DNA of 6,571 nucleotides from Planctomycetota bacterium. Its GTDB lineage: Bacteria; Planctomycetota; SZUA-567. Shown here in pieces: positions 5,443-6,571 of this stretch. The stretch lies in the NCBI GenBank assembly GCA_031278535.1, contig JAITKH010000303.1:1-6571 (forward strand), written 5' to 3'. The number at the start of each line of letters is the position of its first letter. Within the stretch, counting starts at the first letter, position 1. The notes under the pieces were generated by a model. The model worked only from the letters and a program-made list of their open reading frames with translations, was not told where the DNA came from and made no database searches. The translations under genes were made by a program, and so were the position numbers.

Positions 5443-6571
5443 TCACTTGTGCCGCGCGAAAAAAGTTCCATCCCAATCGGGCGGGGGCGGCATAGCCTTG
5501 TACACGGCCAGGCGGTCCAGGAAAAGCCGGTAAATTGGCGCCTGGCGAATGAATGTAAGCTCGTTTAAAAGCGACTCGGCCGCATCGAACTCCCGCATGA
5601 GATAGAGATCGAAGACCCGGGAGAATGCGGCCAGTTCCTCTCTCTCTTCCTCGGTCGCCTCGCCATGACGCAGGAGTTCGTAGATGAGGATGGACGACTG
5701 TTTCCCGCTTACCCTCACCTTGTCCGTCACCCGGCAGACAAAATCATTGCCGATGGCGGCGCGGGTCGCTTCGCTGATGAGGATGGTGGAGGAATAAACC
5801 TTGTTCAGGTTCTCCAGGCGGCTGGCGATGTTCACATTGTCGCCCATGACAGTGTAATTTTTGCGCTGGGCAGATCCCATGTAGCCGGCAAACATCGTTC
5901 CGCTGTTGATGCCGCAGCCGATTGCTATCTCCGGGAGCCCCCGCCAGGTCCAATCCGCTTGGAGATCTTTCAGCCTCTCGATCATGCCAAGGGCGGCCAG
6001 GGCGGCGTCGCGGGCATGGTTGGGATTGTCGGCAGGAGCGTTCCAGAAAGCCATAAGGCCGTCTCCGATGAACTTGTCCACCGTACCCATGTGCCCGATA
6101 ATGATTTCGGACATCGGCGTGAAATATTCATTCAGGAATCGGGCCAGTTCCAGGGCGCGCATTTTTTCAGAAATGGCGGTGAACCCCCTGATATCGGTGA
6201 AGATAACCGACATGTCGCGGCTCTCGCCCTGAAGGGAGGAGATGCGATCGGGATGATTCTCGAGGTAGCCAAGAATGGAAGGGCTGACGTTCAGGGAAAA
6301 AGCTTCGCGAATGAAACGGCGTTCCTGACCGATGCGGCGGTAGCTGGAAACGAGCTGAACGGCGGCGAAAAAGAGGATGGAAAGGAACGGCATCGCCATG
6401 CCGGCCTCCACTCCATGGCGAAAAAAAAGAAAATAGCCGCTGAAAAGGGCGGCGAAAAGCGAAAAAACCGGCACAATCAGGCAAACCGCCAGGCTGCCGA
6501 CGACCATTGCCGCCGTGGCCGCGAGGCCGGCGACAAGTATCGCCGCCTGCTGCCAGGAATAGGATGCTCCC
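5443..6571 (-). CDS. Membrane-anchored class III adenylate cyclase (N-terminus outside window)
   Basis: The frame stays open through the right edge, so the 5' part is missing; 375 codons are visible plus TGA at 5443-5445. Numbering from the in-frame Met at 6507 (21 more residues lie upstream): about three membrane helices (roughly -15 to 5, 8-28 and 37-54), a linker (YRRIGQERRFIREAFSLNVSP) and a class III catalytic domain (about 95-278). Metal-binding Asp105 (FTDIRGF) and Asp149 (KFIGDGLMAF), adenine-selecting Lys145 and Thr219 (NYTVMGDNVN), and transition-state Asn226 and Arg230 (NIASRLE) are all present. The enzyme should therefore make cAMP from ATP as a homodimer, with its catalytic part in the cytosol. 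The C-terminal tail (about 285-354, ending PPPPDWDGTFFARHK) is a common extension in bacterial CHASE2-type cyclases. Helices directly before the catalytic domain also fit a CHASE2 sensor upstream, but that part is not seen. The Met at 6507 lies between helices and is unlikely to be the true start. The first CHR gene follows after 31 nt. Confidence 0.93.
   Translation of the reverse strand, partial: GASYSWQQAAILVAGLAATAAMVVGSLAVCLIVPVFSLFAALFSGYFLFFRHGVEAGMAMPFLSILFFAAVQLVSSYRRIGQERRFIREAFSLNVSPSILGYLENHPDRISSLQGESRDMSVIFTDIRGFTAISEKMRALELARFLNEYFTPMSEIIIGHMGTVDKFIGDGLMAFWNAPADNPNHARDAALAALGMIERLKDLQADWTWRGLPEIAIGCGINSGTMFAGYMGSAQRKNYTVMGDNVNIASRLENLNKVYSSTILISEATRAAIGNDFVCRVTDKVRVSGKQSSILIYELLRHGEATEEEREELAAFSRVFDLYLMREFDAAESLLNELTFIRQAPIYRLFLDRLAVYKAMPPPPDWDGTFFARHK

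Noticed and set aside
4247..5495. Plus-strand open frames (183 and 235 codons) opposite the CHR genes
   Set aside because: Their composition is charged and low in hydrophobics with no recognisable motif, and the opposite strand has clear CHR signatures with good ribosome binding sites. These are shadows.

Overview
The window (6571 bp, GC-rich, almost fully coding) looks like ordinary bacterial chromosome. I see no mobile element, CRISPR array, tRNA or rRNA. It contains six protein genes, two of them cut by the window edges. The species cannot be named from the sequence. A secreted HtrA-like protein, an EttA-type ABC-F ATPase and a membrane class III cyclase suggest a Gram-negative bacterium. 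A member of the PVC group (for example Lentisphaerota) or a deltaproteobacterial lineage is a low-confidence guess.

Left part, + strand (1-2569): the 3' end of an ettA-like ABC-F gene is followed after 33 nt by a gene for a 733-residue exported protein. That protein has the architecture of HtrA/Deg proteases, but the protease-like part appears twice and both copies lack the catalytic triad. Two PDZ domains follow. It is best read as an exported pseudoprotease/scaffold and is the most unusual item here.

Right part, - strand (6571 down to 2577): four genes lie head to tail in an operon-like run. They are a membrane-anchored class III adenylate cyclase (5' end missing), two short CHR-family (chromate transporter-like) membrane proteins, and a glutamine-dependent NAD+ synthetase. 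The gaps are 31 nt, an 8-nt overlap and 38 nt, and each of the three internal starts has a good Shine-Dalgarno sequence. The two CHR proteins are probably made together as the two halves of one transporter. The cyclase has all residues needed for making cAMP, and its membrane helices resemble those that follow CHASE2 sensor domains. Whether the four genes share a function or only a transcript is not shown by the sequence.

The two blocks converge with only 7 nt between the stop codons (2570-2576). No stretch of 300 bases lacks a gene.
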